A stretch of DNA of 64,000 bases from Idiomarina sp. A28L. GTDB lineage: Bacteria > Pseudomonadota > Gammaproteobacteria > Enterobacterales > Alteromonadaceae. A program made the translations under genes and the position numbers. This document shows, piece by piece, positions 1 through 8,446 of this stretch. Position 1 is the stretch's first letter; each line of letters begins with the position of its first letter. The stretch is from NCBI RefSeq assembly GCF_000218785.1, contig NZ_AFPO01000021.1:62001-126000 (forward strand). Reading direction: 5' to 3'. The notes below the pieces were generated by a model that was not told the DNA's origin, ran no database searches, and saw only the letters and a list, made by a program, of their open reading frames with translations.

Positions 1-478
1 GTTTTAAATCCTTTATTTTCTGGGCCGGGTTACCGGCATATATGCCTGGCTGGGTTATATTCTTAGTGACCACTGCACCTGCACCGATGACAACATAGTC
101 GCAAATTTCAACTGGTAGAATGGTAGCATTGCTTCCAATAGATACATGGTTACCAATTTTGGTGCTTTTCCAAAGCATGGTATCGCCGCGAGCCGGACCA
201 CCTTTTGCGAATATATCATTAATGAACATTACACCATGACCAATAAAGCAGTCATCACCGATACTGACTAGCTCGCAAACAAATACATGCGACTGTACAC
301 GCGTGCGCTGGCCAATTTTGACTTCTTTTTGAATCTCTACAAACGGGCCGATAAATGCTCTATCACCGATTTCGCAACCGTAGAGATTCACCGGTTGTAC
401 AACTGTGACGTTTTCCCCAAAAACCACGTCATCACGAATTGAAACGCTTTTTAGATTAGGCTGGTTCATTTGTTGCAT
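1..478 (-). CDS. WlbB/WbpD-like UDP-sugar N-acetyltransferase (3' end cut by window)
   Basis: The minus strand is open from an ATG at 478 to the window edge, giving 159 residues without a stop. The protein is a left-handed beta-helix of hexapeptide repeats (for example IGDRAFIGPFVEIQ, IGDDCFIGHGVMF, VVIGAGAVVTKNI) and ends near IYAGNPAQKIKDL, the usual end of this fold's helix. That matches the WlbB/WbpD acetyltransferases, which acetylate the 3-amino group of UDP-2-acetamido-3-amino sugars for O-antigen or capsule. The start overlaps the stop of the upstream dehydrogenase (TAATG), so the two are translationally coupled. About 30 C-terminal residues are probably missing. Substrate specificity is inferred from the neighbour, not visible here. 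Confidence 0.8.
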   Translation of the reverse strand, partial: MQQMNQPNLKSVSIRDDVVFGENVTVVQPVNLYGCEIGDRAFIGPFVEIQKEVKIGQRTRVQSHVFVCELVSIGDDCFIGHGVMFINDIFAKGGPARGDTMLWKSTKIGNHVSIGSNATILPVEICDYVVIGAGAVVTKNITQPGIYAGNPAQKIKDLK

Positions 479-1536
479 TATTTTTGACCAAGACGACAAT
501 GTTTAGGTTTAAAGCGTAAAAAGACTTCTTTTTTGGTTTCAATTGACTCGTAAATGGCATTGATCAGCTCAAGACTTTTTCTACCTTGTAATCCATCAAC
601 CAAGTGTTTTTTGTTGTTTAGAATCGAGTCTACAACATGGTCATAATAAGCCTGGTGTCCAAAGCCGTAGACATTCGGTGGATTAACAGAATATTTTTCC
701 ATCACATCCGAATCACCTTCTTGCTCTTCGGTAAAGTTCCAAACTTTCATTTGATTAACGGCAAAGCCGCCGATTTCAACTGTACCTGTTTCGCCTAATA
801 CGGATAATGAACCTTCTAGATCTTTTGGGCGCACCGCTGTGGTGGCTTCAATAATGCCTAATGCTCCGTTTCTAAAACGCAAGTTTACGATTGCAGTGTC
901 TTCCGCTTCAATTTTAGCCAAGGCGGTTGAACTCATCGCATGAACACTTTCGACTTCGCCCATCATCCACTCTAACAGATCAACATGATGACTGGCTTGG
1001 TTGGTTAATACGCCACCATCCAACGCCCAGGTACCACGCCATGGATCTTGATCGTAATAAGCTTGTGGACGACACCAACGAACGCGCACCGTTCCTAAAA
1101 TCAGTTTACCAAAGCGTCCTGCCTCTATGGCTTCTCTGGCTTTAACTACCGGTACGTTGAAGCGGTTTTGTTTAACTACAAATAATTTGACACCTGCTTC
1201 ATCGCAGGCCTTGATCATGGCATCTGCATCATCAAGTGTTAGGGCCATTGGTTTTTCTACCACAATGTGTTTGTTATGTTTTGCTATTTCAATGACGTGC
1301 TTGGCGTGATAACCACTTTCGGTTAAAACCGTGACAACGTCTATGTCGGTTTGAGCAAGCATTTCATTCATGTCTGTAAAGTACGGCACACCGAATTGTT
1401 CGCCAATTTTTTTTGCTTTTTCTTCTACAATGTCGCAGACGGCAACCAGCTTTGCCTTTTCAATCTTACCATGGCCTAATAATTCTGAGTGGCGCTTGGC
1501 AATACGCCCACAACCTAATAATGCAAATTTCATCAT
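478..1536 (-). CDS. Gfo/Idh/MocA-family UDP-sugar dehydrogenase (WlbA/WbpB-like)
   Basis: An oxidoreductase of about 350 residues. It has an N-terminal NAD-binding Rossmann fold (MKFALLGCGRIAKRH), the family motif VVEKPMALT near residue 95, and a C-terminal alpha/beta domain with the GGVLTNQASHHVDLLEW segment containing the conserved catalytic histidine region. Such enzymes oxidise C3 of UDP-GlcNAc uronic acid, ahead of a transaminase and an acetyltransferase. The acetyltransferase overlaps its 3' end; the transaminase is presumably beyond the window. The frame is open to a TTG at 1551, but the paired ATG codons at 1536/1533 are the better start because the family begins directly with the Rossmann strand. 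Part of the ops-led polysaccharide operon. Confidence 0.82.
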   Translation of the reverse strand: MMKFALLGCGRIAKRHSELLGHGKIEKAKLVAVCDIVEEKAKKIGEQFGVPYFTDMNEMLAQTDIDVVTVLTESGYHAKHVIEIAKHNKHIVVEKPMALTLDDADAMIKACDEAGVKLFVVKQNRFNVPVVKAREAIEAGRFGKLILGTVRVRWCRPQAYYDQDPWRGTWALDGGVLTNQASHHVDLLEWMMGEVESVHAMSSTALAKIEAEDTAIVNLRFRNGALGIIEATTAVRPKDLEGSLSVLGETGTVEIGGFAVNQMKVWNFTEEQEGDSDVMEKYSVNPPNVYGFGHQAYYDHVVDSILNNKKHLVDGLQGRKSLELINAIYESIETKKEVFLRFKPKHCRLGQK

Positions 1537-1629
1537 ATTTTCATAATCCAATAACTAAAAATTAACAAACCCAAACCTCAACTCATAACTGCAACTTTCT
1601 CGCTACTAGTAATTTTTGTCTTCAACTGC

Positions 1630-2583
1630 TTATTCAGAAGCCGTTTCACGATGCTTACGCATCGTACTCAACACCAACACCAAAAACAAACTCAACATGC
1701 CACCGAGCACGGTACCTACAGCTGCTATCAGCGCGCGTTTAGGTTTCGCTTTTTGTTCAGGCACTACGGCAGGATCTATCACCCGAAATACATACTCGGG
1801 ACGTACGTTGGCGAGCATAATAGTTTGAGTTTGTTGTTCGAGTAACGAGGCATATACCTGCTGTGTGTTAGCTAACCGCGTATTGGCCATTTCACGCTCA
1901 ATAAAGGCAATGCTGCTTTGCGCTTCTTCCACATCGCGGCGACGCATTTCGTTATTAATATCTTCAATTAACCAATCGACCCATTGTTTGGCAACCACCG
2001 GGGAACGGTGCTCTACGCTAAGCGTTACTAAACCAGAACCCGCATCTCCATTTACAGTTAGGATATTTCGAAATGCCTCTACATATTCCCAACTGGTAGG
2101 CTTGGATTGTTGCGGCGGTTTTACTTCACGTAACCAAGTTTGCGTCGCCGCATCATATACATCAATTGCATACTCTACTTGGCTACTAATAGGGTTCCAG
2201 CTTTCAACGGCCATTAAATCGGCTAGAATGCCGCGTCGCTCCACAAAATCAGTTAAAAACGCGCGCGACTTAATAATTTCTTGCGCGAGTTGCGAATTAT
2301 CCACCTGCCCTCGCGGCATATTAATACCGGCAAGCGAAGCGAGCCCACCCAACTGGCCACCCAAAGATCCCATGCCGCCTTGGCTCTCTTTGGTAGGTGC
2401 TAGTTTAGCTTCTGCCACATAGATATTCGGCTGGTTCAGCGCAAGCAGCGCCGAACCGCAAGCAAACATCGCCGTAATCGCGATAATGAGCCATTTCCCT
2501 GCCCATATTGTTTTAAACAATTCTAATAAATCAATTTCACCATCGACAATAGGCTGCTGCGGGTATTCTTGGTTGCTGTTCAT
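1630..2583 (-). CDS. wzz: Wzz-family polysaccharide chain-length determinant
   Basis: An inner-membrane polysaccharide co-polymerase that sets chain length of O-antigen or a related polymer. The N-terminal Wzz domain begins with EIDLLELFKTIWAGKW, followed by a first membrane helix (IIAITAMFACGSALLAL). A long periplasmic part with coiled-coil character follows (EEAQSSIAFIEREMANTRLA), then the Pro-rich PAVVPEQKAKPKR motif and a second helix (ALIAAVGTVLGGMLSLFLVLV). I chose the ATG at 2583 because GGAA lies 6 nt upstream; the frame also allows a GTG at 2595. It is the first gene after the ops element and precedes the WlbA/WlbB-like pair. About 317 residues, normal for the family. Confidence 0.88.
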   Translation of the reverse strand: MNSNQEYPQQPIVDGEIDLLELFKTIWAGKWLIIAITAMFACGSALLALNQPNIYVAEAKLAPTKESQGGMGSLGGQLGGLASLAGINMPRGQVDNSQLAQEIIKSRAFLTDFVERRGILADLMAVESWNPISSQVEYAIDVYDAATQTWLREVKPPQQSKPTSWEYVEAFRNILTVNGDAGSGLVTLSVEHRSPVVAKQWVDWLIEDINNEMRRRDVEEAQSSIAFIEREMANTRLANTQQVYASLLEQQTQTIMLANVRPEYVFRVIDPAVVPEQKAKPKRALIAAVGTVLGGMLSLFLVLVLSTMRKHRETASE

Positions 2584-2702
2584 GCTGGGTTCCACAATAT
2601 TTTTATTTTACTCGAGTTTGGTTTGAAAGGATTTCTTTGCAAGAATTTATTGCTAACTACTCATCTGTAAATGTTTATTAGCGAAGGCAGAGAGACTAAA
2701 AA

Positions 2703-2724
2703 GGCACGCTACCGCCCCTAGGTT
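2703..2724 (-). promoter_or_regulatory. JUMPstart/ops element (RfaH recruitment site)
   Basis: Read on the minus strand, the sequence contains GGCGGTAGCGTGCC (2716-2703) preceded by TAACCTAGG and followed by a T-rich stretch. The 12-nt core GGCGGTAGCGTG is identical to the enterobacterial ops core, and the flank resembles the JUMPstart consensus. It lies in the leader about 120 nt upstream of wzz, where RfaH would load onto a paused polymerase. An rfaH gene is present at 7823-8326. Confidence 0.9.
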
Positions 2725-2815
2725 ACAGGCCCTAATGCCTTCATTTGTTTAATTTCGTTTCTAATTTGGTTTTGCTTTTTATTTTTCTTGTTCTTGGGCT
2801 TGTTCTTATTTATAA

Positions 2816-3982
2816 CTAATCGCTATTGAACAAATCGCGAGTATACACCTTTTCCGCCACATCATTTAGCTCTGCTGCTAAGCGATTGGAAATAATAACA
2901 TCGCTGGTTTGCTTAAATTCTGCAAAATCACTAATCACTCGGCTATTGTAGAAATTATCTTCTTTTAGCGCTGGCTCGTATACTACTACTTCGATGCCTT
3001 TTGCCTTAATTCGTTTCATTACGCCCTGTATTGCTGAAGCTCGGAAGTTATCTGAACCTGTTTTCATCACTAACCGATACACGCCAACCACTTTCGGGTT
3101 TTTGGCAATAATCGCATCGGCAATGAAATCTTTACGGGTACGGTTGGCATCTACAATGGCACGCATCATGTTTTGTGGCACTTCATCGTAGTTAGCCAGT
3201 AGCTGTTTGGTATCTTTCGGTAAACAATACCCCCCATAACCAAAGCTTGGGTTGTTGTAATGGTTACCTATACGCGGATCTAGGCTCACGCCCTCTATAA
3301 TTTGTTTGCTGTTTAAACCATGCACTTCCGCATAGGTATCAAGCTCATTAAAATACGCAACACGCATAGCTAAATAGGTATTCGCAAACAGCTTAATAGC
3401 TTCTGCTTCGGTGTTATCGGTAAATAACACTGATACATCTTGCTTCACTGCGCCTTGCTGTAACAAATTAGCAAAAACTTCGGCACGTTCGCTCTTTTCA
3501 CCCACAATAATACGGCTTGGATGCAGGTTATCGTGCAGCGCCAAACCTTCACGCAAGAATTCTGGCGAAAAAATAATGTTCTCGGTGTTGAATTTTGCTT
3601 TTAATTCTTGGGTGTACCCCACCGGTATGGTGGATTTAATAATCATTACAGCTTCGGGGTTTATCGCCAACACATCGGCGATAACTGCTTCTACCGAGCT
3701 GGTATTAAAGTAATTGGTTTTCGGATCATAATCGGTTGGCGTGGCAATAATTACGTAGCGCGCGCCTTGGTATGCTTCTTCTTTATCGAGCGTAGCATTC
3801 AAACACAGAGGCTTATTAGCAAGAAAGCTTTCAATATCTTTATCAACAATCGGGGATTTTTTGTGGTTTAGCATTTGCACTCGTTCAGGAACTATATCGA
3901 GGGCATACACTTCATTATGCTGGGCAAGGAGCACTGCATTTGAAAGGCCTACATAGCCTGTCCCTGCTACTGCAATCTTCAT
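2816..3982 (-). CDS. ugd: UDP-glucose 6-dehydrogenase
   Basis: Oxidises UDP-glucose to UDP-glucuronate with two NAD+, supplying uronic acid for surface polysaccharides. At 388 residues it is the same length as E. coli Ugd and nearly collinear with it. Visible features are the N-terminal NAD motif GTGYVGLSN, the segment [27 protein letters not shown], and the catalytic-cysteine motif [15 protein letters not shown]. It ends with YTRDLF as in enterics. AAGGAA lies just upstream of the ATG at 3982. It is divergent from pgi across 228 bp that must hold both promoters, and sits upstream of the ops element. With galU (53011-53916) it forms the route glucose-1-P to UDP-glucose to UDP-glucuronate. Confidence 0.96.
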   Translation of the reverse strand: MKIAVAGTGYVGLSNAVLLAQHNEVYALDIVPERVQMLNHKKSPIVDKDIESFLANKPLCLNATLDKEEAYQGARYVIIATPTDYDPKTNYFNTSSVEAVIADVLAINPEAVMIIKSTIPVGYTQELKAKFNTENIIFSPEFLREGLALHDNLHPSRIIVGEKSERAEVFANLLQQGAVKQDVSVLFTDNTEAEAIKLFANTYLAMRVAYFNELDTYAEVHGLNSKQIIEGVSLDPRIGNHYNNPSFGYGGYCLPKDTKQLLANYDEVPQNMMRAIVDANRTRKDFIADAIIAKNPKVVGVYRLVMKTGSDNFRASAIQGVMKRIKAKGIEVVVYEPALKEDNFYNSRVISDFAEFKQTSDVIISNRLAAELNDVAEKVYTRDLFNSD

Positions 3983-4210
3983 AAAAATTCCTTTGGTTTT
4001 TTTTTGCCGATACTTTTAGCCGCTTTATCGTTTTGGGCTATTTAATATAATGTTTATTGCTTTCAATTCACATTCAACAGACAGCGATTCTATCGTATTT
4101 ACGTGCGGATTGTCATATTTGTGTGTTAAATTTATAACAATATTTTTGTATCTAAATGTGTTCTGTTTAAAATGTATGCGTTTAAGGATAATCAAAGGAT
4201 TTGAAATCTC

Positions 4211-5815
4211 ATGGCAAGCTCTTGTTCTTCTGTTAATTCCAAGAAAAAACACACTGCTAACGCGGTTGTTACTGATAAAAACACGCTCGTTTTACACGAA
4301 GCCACCTGCGGCGATCTAGTATTCGATTGGAGCTACCAGTTCCTAACCCGTGAAGCGGTAACTGAATTCGCGGCGGCGCGTTTGCCTGCTGATTTTGCTG
4401 AGCGTAAAGCCGAGTTGTTGAATGGCCGCTATATGAATATCTCGGAAGGCCGCGAAGTTAGCCACGTGCTTTCGCGTAGCCGTAATTCTGTATTGAGAGA
4501 TACTGGCTCTGCTGGCGGTGCTTTAGGCGGTGCTGATAATTCCAAGTTTGCCCGCACGGTTCTTAAATTGCGCTCTGGCAACTGGCTTGGCGCTACCGGC
4601 AAACCTATTACCGATGTAGTAAACATTGGCGTGGGTGGTTCTGATTTGGGCCCGTTGATGACAAGCTTTGCCCTGCGCGAGTTTGCTTCTGATATTCAAC
4701 AGCATGAGCTGCATACCCATTTTGTTTCTTCTATGGATGGCGGCCAGCTTTATGCCGTGCTGCCTATTTGTGATCCAGAAACCACTCTGTTTATTATTGC
4801 CTCGAAATCATTCGGCACTAGCGATACCTTCGCGAACGTGGAAACCGTGAAATGCTGGGTGCAAGAACACTTTTCTGCTTTAAGCCCAGAAGTGGCTAGC
4901 GAATGGCAAAAAGCATGGCTTGAGCACCATATTATTGGTGTTTCGGCGAATGTGCAGAAAATGACAGATTACGGCATTCCGCCTGCGCACCAGTTGGTGT
5001 TTGAGGAATCGGTAGGTGGCCGCTTTTCAATGTGGAGTTCCATTGGTTTAGCTATTGCTACTACCTGCGGCGTGCAAGTGTTTCAGCGTTTGTTGGCCGG
5101 CGCAGCCGAAATGGATGCGCATTTTGATACGGCGCCAGTTACCGAGAATATCCCGATGTTAATGGCCCTTTTAGGGGTGTATAACCGCGAAGAACGCGGC
5201 ATTAATAACATAGCCATACTGCCTTACGATGGCCGCTTCCGCCATTTGCCTTCGTATTTGCAGCAATTGGATATGGAATCGAACGGTAAGCAATATACGG
5301 CTACCGGCGAGGCTATTTGTGCGCCTACGGCACCCATTGTGTGGGGTGGCTTTGGCCCGAACGGCCAGCATGCGTTTTTTCAGCATTTGCACCAAGGTTA
5401 TGATCAATTTACGGCTGATTTTGTGTGTGTATTGCACCGTGCGGCTCCGAAGTTTTCGGCCAGTGTGGCTTTTGCTCTTGATCAACAGCAAAAGCTTTCG
5501 GTGGCCAATTGCTTGGCACACCGACGCTTAATGGCGTTTGGTGAACAGAGTGAAACGCCAACCGAGCATTACCCAGGTAAACACCCTACTTCGTTATTTG
5601 CATTAAAAGAGCTCACCCCAGAAAGCTTCGGCGCCATGATTGCGGCCTATGAGCATAAGATATTTGTGCAGGGGCTAATTTGGAGCTTGAATTCGTTTGA
5701 TCAACCGGGCGTGGAGCAAGGTAAGAAAGTAGCGATTACTGCGCTGAAGCGCATGCACGGCGAAAGCGATGAGCAATTTGATGCTTCTACCGATGCCATA
5801 ATTCGGATGATTTAG
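4211..5815 (+). CDS. pgi: Glucose-6-phosphate isomerase
   Basis: Interconverts glucose-6-phosphate and fructose-6-phosphate in the cytoplasm. Family signatures are DVVNIGVGGSDLGP in the first SIS domain, SKSFGT at the phosphate-binding loop, VGGRFSMWSSIG, MESNGK, NGQHAFFQHLHQG with the catalytic His region, and GVEQGKK near the C-terminus. The 534 residues are slightly shorter than E. coli Pgi (549), and the first 25 residues (MASSCSSVNSKKK) are unlike the usual start. AAGGA is 11 nt upstream of the ATG, a loose spacing, so the exact start is less certain than the gene. It is divergent from ugd and ends convergent with hipA across a 61-bp palindrome. Confidence 0.95.
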   Translation: MASSCSSVNSKKKHTANAVVTDKNTLVLHEATCGDLVFDWSYQFLTREAVTEFAAARLPADFAERKAELLNGRYMNISEGREVSHVLSRSRNSVLRDTGSAGGALGGADNSKFARTVLKLRSGNWLGATGKPITDVVNIGVGGSDLGPLMTSFALREFASDIQQHELHTHFVSSMDGGQLYAVLPICDPETTLFIIASKSFGTSDTFANVETVKCWVQEHFSALSPEVASEWQKAWLEHHIIGVSANVQKMTDYGIPPAHQLVFEESVGGRFSMWSSIGLAIATTCGVQVFQRLLAGAAEMDAHFDTAPVTENIPMLMALLGVYNREERGINNIAILPYDGRFRHLPSYLQQLDMESNGKQYTATGEAICAPTAPIVWGGFGPNGQHAFFQHLHQGYDQFTADFVCVLHRAAPKFSASVAFALDQQQKLSVANCLAHRRLMAFGEQSETPTEHYPGKHPTSLFALKELTPESFGAMIAAYEHKIFVQGLIWSLNSFDQPGVEQGKKVAITALKRMHGESDEQFDASTDAIIRMI

Positions 5816-5830
5816 GCCGGCTGGGAAGTT

Positions 5831-5891
5831 GGGGTCGTTGTCTGTGTAGTCTGGCACCTTTTTGGTGCCAGACAACACAGACAACGACCCC
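5831..5891. repeat. 61-bp palindromic repeat, copy A
   Basis: Two 28-nt arms flank a TTTTT loop. The left arm begins GGGGTCGTTGTCTG and the right ends CAGACAACGACCCC; the arms differ at one position. The element fills the gap between convergent pgi and hipA, starting 16 nt after the pgi stop and ending 4 nt before the hipA stop. It may act as a bidirectional transcription barrier, though there is no T-run after the stem. Same family as 7753-7813 and 10777-10840. Confidence 0.92.
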
Positions 5892-5894
5892 GAC

Positions 5895-7295
5895 CTAAAG
5901 CCGCTTTGCCATTGCCGGAATTTGCTTCATTTCGTTACTAAGTTCATTTACAGCGCTTTCAATAATGCTAACGCACAAGTCAATGTGCTCAATTTCAGGC
6001 TCTGTAAGGCCTTTTTCTAAGGCTTCGTTGCGGGCCCCAGCAATCGCTTTGACGATCGCTTCGATTTGTTTTCCCATAATTAGTTGGGTACGGGCTGGAG
6101 ATATTCCAAACGATTGGGCAAAATCGGCGAGCATATAGGCCGTTATAGGATTTTCGAAATTCCCCTCAGAACCTGCCTCATAATCACCTATCGACATTGC
6201 ATAAGTTCGTGCACTTGGGCTCTTCGTTTTCGAATTTCCACGCTCAATCTCAACAAGAATCGCTTCGATATTTACCAGATCATAAAACGGTGTGAGCTCT
6301 AATCCGTGCGTTCCAACGAAGAAGCTTAGGTTTTTGCCGTGTGCATCGTAGTTTCGAACAACAATATTAAAGGTAAGCCACTGCAGAAGCTTTAATTGAT
6401 AAGCTTCCCTATTTATAGTGTTCACAGCGAACAACCGCGGAAACGAAACGCCATCGCGTATGTATTTTCCATCGCCTTGATCCCCATACTGACGTTCGTA
6501 TTTATAAGAAGGCGGCAAGTTTGTGGCCTGGCAACCATCGATAACATGGCGGCGTTTCACTATATTTTGTTCGGGTATGTAATAACGATCGAATCTATCC
6601 ACAACAAAGGTTCGGACGGCTCCATACTCACGAATTTCAACTTGCGGAGTTTCTAACCCCGAGTGTTTCGCCAACAGCATGGTAAAAAGCTCATTTGCAG
6701 CGATAAACGGCGCTTTGCCTGTTTCAAACTTAAAAATTTTATTGGAGCATAAATTACCTTCTCCAAACCCAATTTCGCCGTGAAATTCAAGTAGGTTGAG
6801 TTTATCTTGCACACCGGCAACCGATAAACGCGTGCGCCCATCCCATAGGGTAATAGGTTCGCCAGATTTTTGATGGCGCTCTAGTTTGTCTGAAAGTTCG
6901 GCGCTCGTGATAGGCCTAAATCCATTTTCTATCGGTTGTGCGTTGGGACTACGAAACGACAAGGCTCCAGACGTTTCAGCGCCAATTATCCGAATTAAAC
7001 CGAACGTATTATTTTTAGAGACCGTAGTGTTGGTCGTAATATCCTCTAAACCTTGCCCTTCAGGTAACAAATTCTGCAGATAATTTCTTACCGCGCTGGA
7101 AGGTATAGCTTGATGAAACGGCAGGTGTGGCGAAAGCGGAAAACCTTGTTCTACCCAGGAAGGCTCATAACTGAGCGATAGCTCTGTTTCTGATCCAATA
7201 GGTAGGCTAAGGGTGGCAATTTTCTTATTTGCACCGATGAAAACATTGAGAGTGCTAGCTTTTTCTAAGCTTGCGCGTTTGTTAGAACCACTCAT
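5895..7295 (-). CDS. hipA: HipA-type serine/threonine kinase toxin
   Basis: A 466-residue protein with the HipA layout: an N-terminal subdomain, then a kinase-like core. Visible elements are the Gly/Ser-rich segment SVAGVQDKL (about residues 158-166), the kinase lysine region KIFKFE, the catalytic loop NYDAHGKN (about 315-322) and the metal-binding YDLV (about 338-341). HipA kinases phosphorylate glutamyl-tRNA synthetase or other targets and are neutralised by HipB; the target here is not predictable. The gene overlaps the 3' end of the HTH antitoxin by 14 nt, the normal hipBA order. A palindromic repeat separates it from pgi. Confidence 0.88.
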   Translation of the reverse strand: MSGSNKRASLEKASTLNVFIGANKKIATLSLPIGSETELSLSYEPSWVEQGFPLSPHLPFHQAIPSSAVRNYLQNLLPEGQGLEDITTNTTVSKNNTFGLIRIIGAETSGALSFRSPNAQPIENGFRPITSAELSDKLERHQKSGEPITLWDGRTRLSVAGVQDKLNLLEFHGEIGFGEGNLCSNKIFKFETGKAPFIAANELFTMLLAKHSGLETPQVEIREYGAVRTFVVDRFDRYYIPEQNIVKRRHVIDGCQATNLPPSYKYERQYGDQGDGKYIRDGVSFPRLFAVNTINREAYQLKLLQWLTFNIVVRNYDAHGKNLSFFVGTHGLELTPFYDLVNIEAILVEIERGNSKTKSPSARTYAMSIGDYEAGSEGNFENPITAYMLADFAQSFGISPARTQLIMGKQIEAIVKAIAGARNEALEKGLTEPEIEHIDLCVSIIESAVNELSNEMKQIPAMAKRL

Positions 7296-7608
7296 TGCTC
7301 GGCTCTCCGATATTTTTATCTTCTACACTCTTGGGTGAAGCACCATCGGTGATGATTCGAAACGATAACCCCAATAACTCCATCACCCGCAGAAGATTAC
7401 TGAAATTCACGGTGGTATCGCCCTTTTCAATTTTAATGATGGTTTGCCGAGATAGCTCGAGCGCTGCGGCCACATCAACTACCCGCAGCATCATACCCGT
7501 GCGCTTTGCTTTTATTGCGCTTGCAAGCTGCTGCGGAGAAAAGGTTGTACTCAGATCTGGCATAGCGGCTGCCTTCACAGCTTTACCTTTTTTCGGGTTG
7601 TTGCTCAT
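7282..7608 (-). CDS. hipB: HipB-like XRE-family antitoxin/repressor
   Basis: A 108-residue protein with a helix-turn-helix in its centre (MLRVVDVAAALELSRQTIIKIEKG) followed by NLLRVMELLGLSF, typical of HipB and related XRE repressors. HipB proteins bind and inactivate HipA and repress their own promoter. The Lys-rich N-terminal extension (about 35 residues before the HTH) is longer than in E. coli HipB (88 residues), and the C-terminal tail after residue 90 is probably disordered. It overlaps hipA by 14 nt. Three TAGGAT hexamers lie in the upstream 100 bp and are candidate operators. Confidence 0.85.
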   Translation of the reverse strand: MSNNPKKGKAVKAAAMPDLSTTFSPQQLASAIKAKRTGMMLRVVDVAAALELSRQTIIKIEKGDTTVNFSNLLRVMELLGLSFRIITDGASPKSVEDKNIGEPSNEWF

Positions 7609-7626
7609 ATTAAAAGTTCACTTTAA

Positions 7627-7709
7627 TAGGATTTAAAGCAATCTTGAGTGAAAAGTGACCATAAGTCAATTAAAGTAGGATTTTGGGAGTTATTTTAAGT
7701 TTTTAGGAT
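7627..7709. promoter_or_regulatory. Putative hipB operator region (three TAGGAT repeats)
   Basis: TAGGAT occurs at 7627-7632, 7676-7681 and 7704-7709 in the AT-rich region upstream of hipB. The first lies in TTAATAGGATTT, a 12-mer that recurs upstream of the second HTH/HipA pair (10001-10012). I see no clear dyad partner here, so assignment as operator is inference from position and repetition. Confidence 0.4.
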
Positions 7710-7752
7710 AAAACACCGTTATAGTGTACTTATGATGCGGTGCGGGGAAGTT

Positions 7753-7813
7753 GGGGTCGTTGTCTGTGTAGTCTGGCACCTTTTTGGTGCCAGACTACAC
7801 AGACAACGACCCC
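7753..7813. repeat. 61-bp palindromic repeat, copy B (perfect arms)
   Basis: Arms of 28 nt around a TTTTT loop are perfectly complementary. The arm sequence is nearly identical to copy A at 5831-5891, and both copies are preceded by GGAAGTT. It lies 9 nt beyond the rfaH stop codon, so it may form a 3' hairpin on rfaH mRNA. Confidence 0.93.
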
Positions 7814-7822
7814 ATTTTCTTG

Positions 7823-8326
7823 CTACGAGCTGGCGATGATATCGCCCTCATCGAGCTCGAGGCGCTGTGCTTTGCCAAGCATATCGAGCAGCACAAAACA
7901 GCGGCTTTCGCCATCGGCTATATCGTACAGGCCTTTTAGGCCAGCAAATGGCCCCGTGAGGATTTCTACCGGCGTGCCTTTTGCATACAGGCCTTTAACG
8001 CCTTCTTCGCTTTCATTATCCGCACTGGTGCGACACTGAATGTCGCTAATGACTGAATCAGGAACGCGCGCAGGTTGGCCACCAAAGCGCACAAAGCCGT
8101 TAATGCCGCGCGTGCTGCGCAGCGAGGTGTAGTTATCTTTGGCTAAATCAACTTGGATAAACAGATAGTTGGGAAACAAAGGTTCCAGCGCTATTTTTCG
8201 CTTGCCACCCACCCGTTTTTGCACCTTCCAGCGTGGGCAAAACGTAGTAAACCCCTGATTCTGAAGGTGCCATTCAGCGCGCTCAATTTCGCGTGGTTTA
8301 CAGTGCAACAAATACCATGATTCCAT
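7823..8326 (-). CDS. rfaH: Transcription antiterminator RfaH
   Basis: A 167-residue NusG paralogue. The N-terminal NGN domain starts MESWYLLHCKPREIERA and contains LEPLFPNYLFIQ and RSTRGINGFVRFGG, matching RfaH closely. A C-terminal KOW-type domain follows (GTPVEILTGPFAGLKGLYD). RfaH binds ops DNA in the elongation complex, suppresses pausing and Rho termination, and promotes translation of long surface-polymer operons. An ops site is at 2703-2724. AGGAG precedes the ATG by 9 nt. The gene stands alone between two HipA modules, and its mRNA would end in palindrome copy B. Confidence 0.94.
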   Translation of the reverse strand: MESWYLLHCKPREIERAEWHLQNQGFTTFCPRWKVQKRVGGKRKIALEPLFPNYLFIQVDLAKDNYTSLRSTRGINGFVRFGGQPARVPDSVISDIQCRTSADNESEEGVKGLYAKGTPVEILTGPFAGLKGLYDIADGESRCFVLLDMLGKAQRLELDEGDIIASS

Positions 8327-8446
8327 ACCGGCCAGCTCCTTTATTCCTGAGGCGGCAGTGTACTTTACCCCGATAGTATCTGCAATCGTGACCCTGATTT
8401 TGGGAGACAGTTTAAAACTATTTAATAGCTGGAAAATAAGCCTAAT

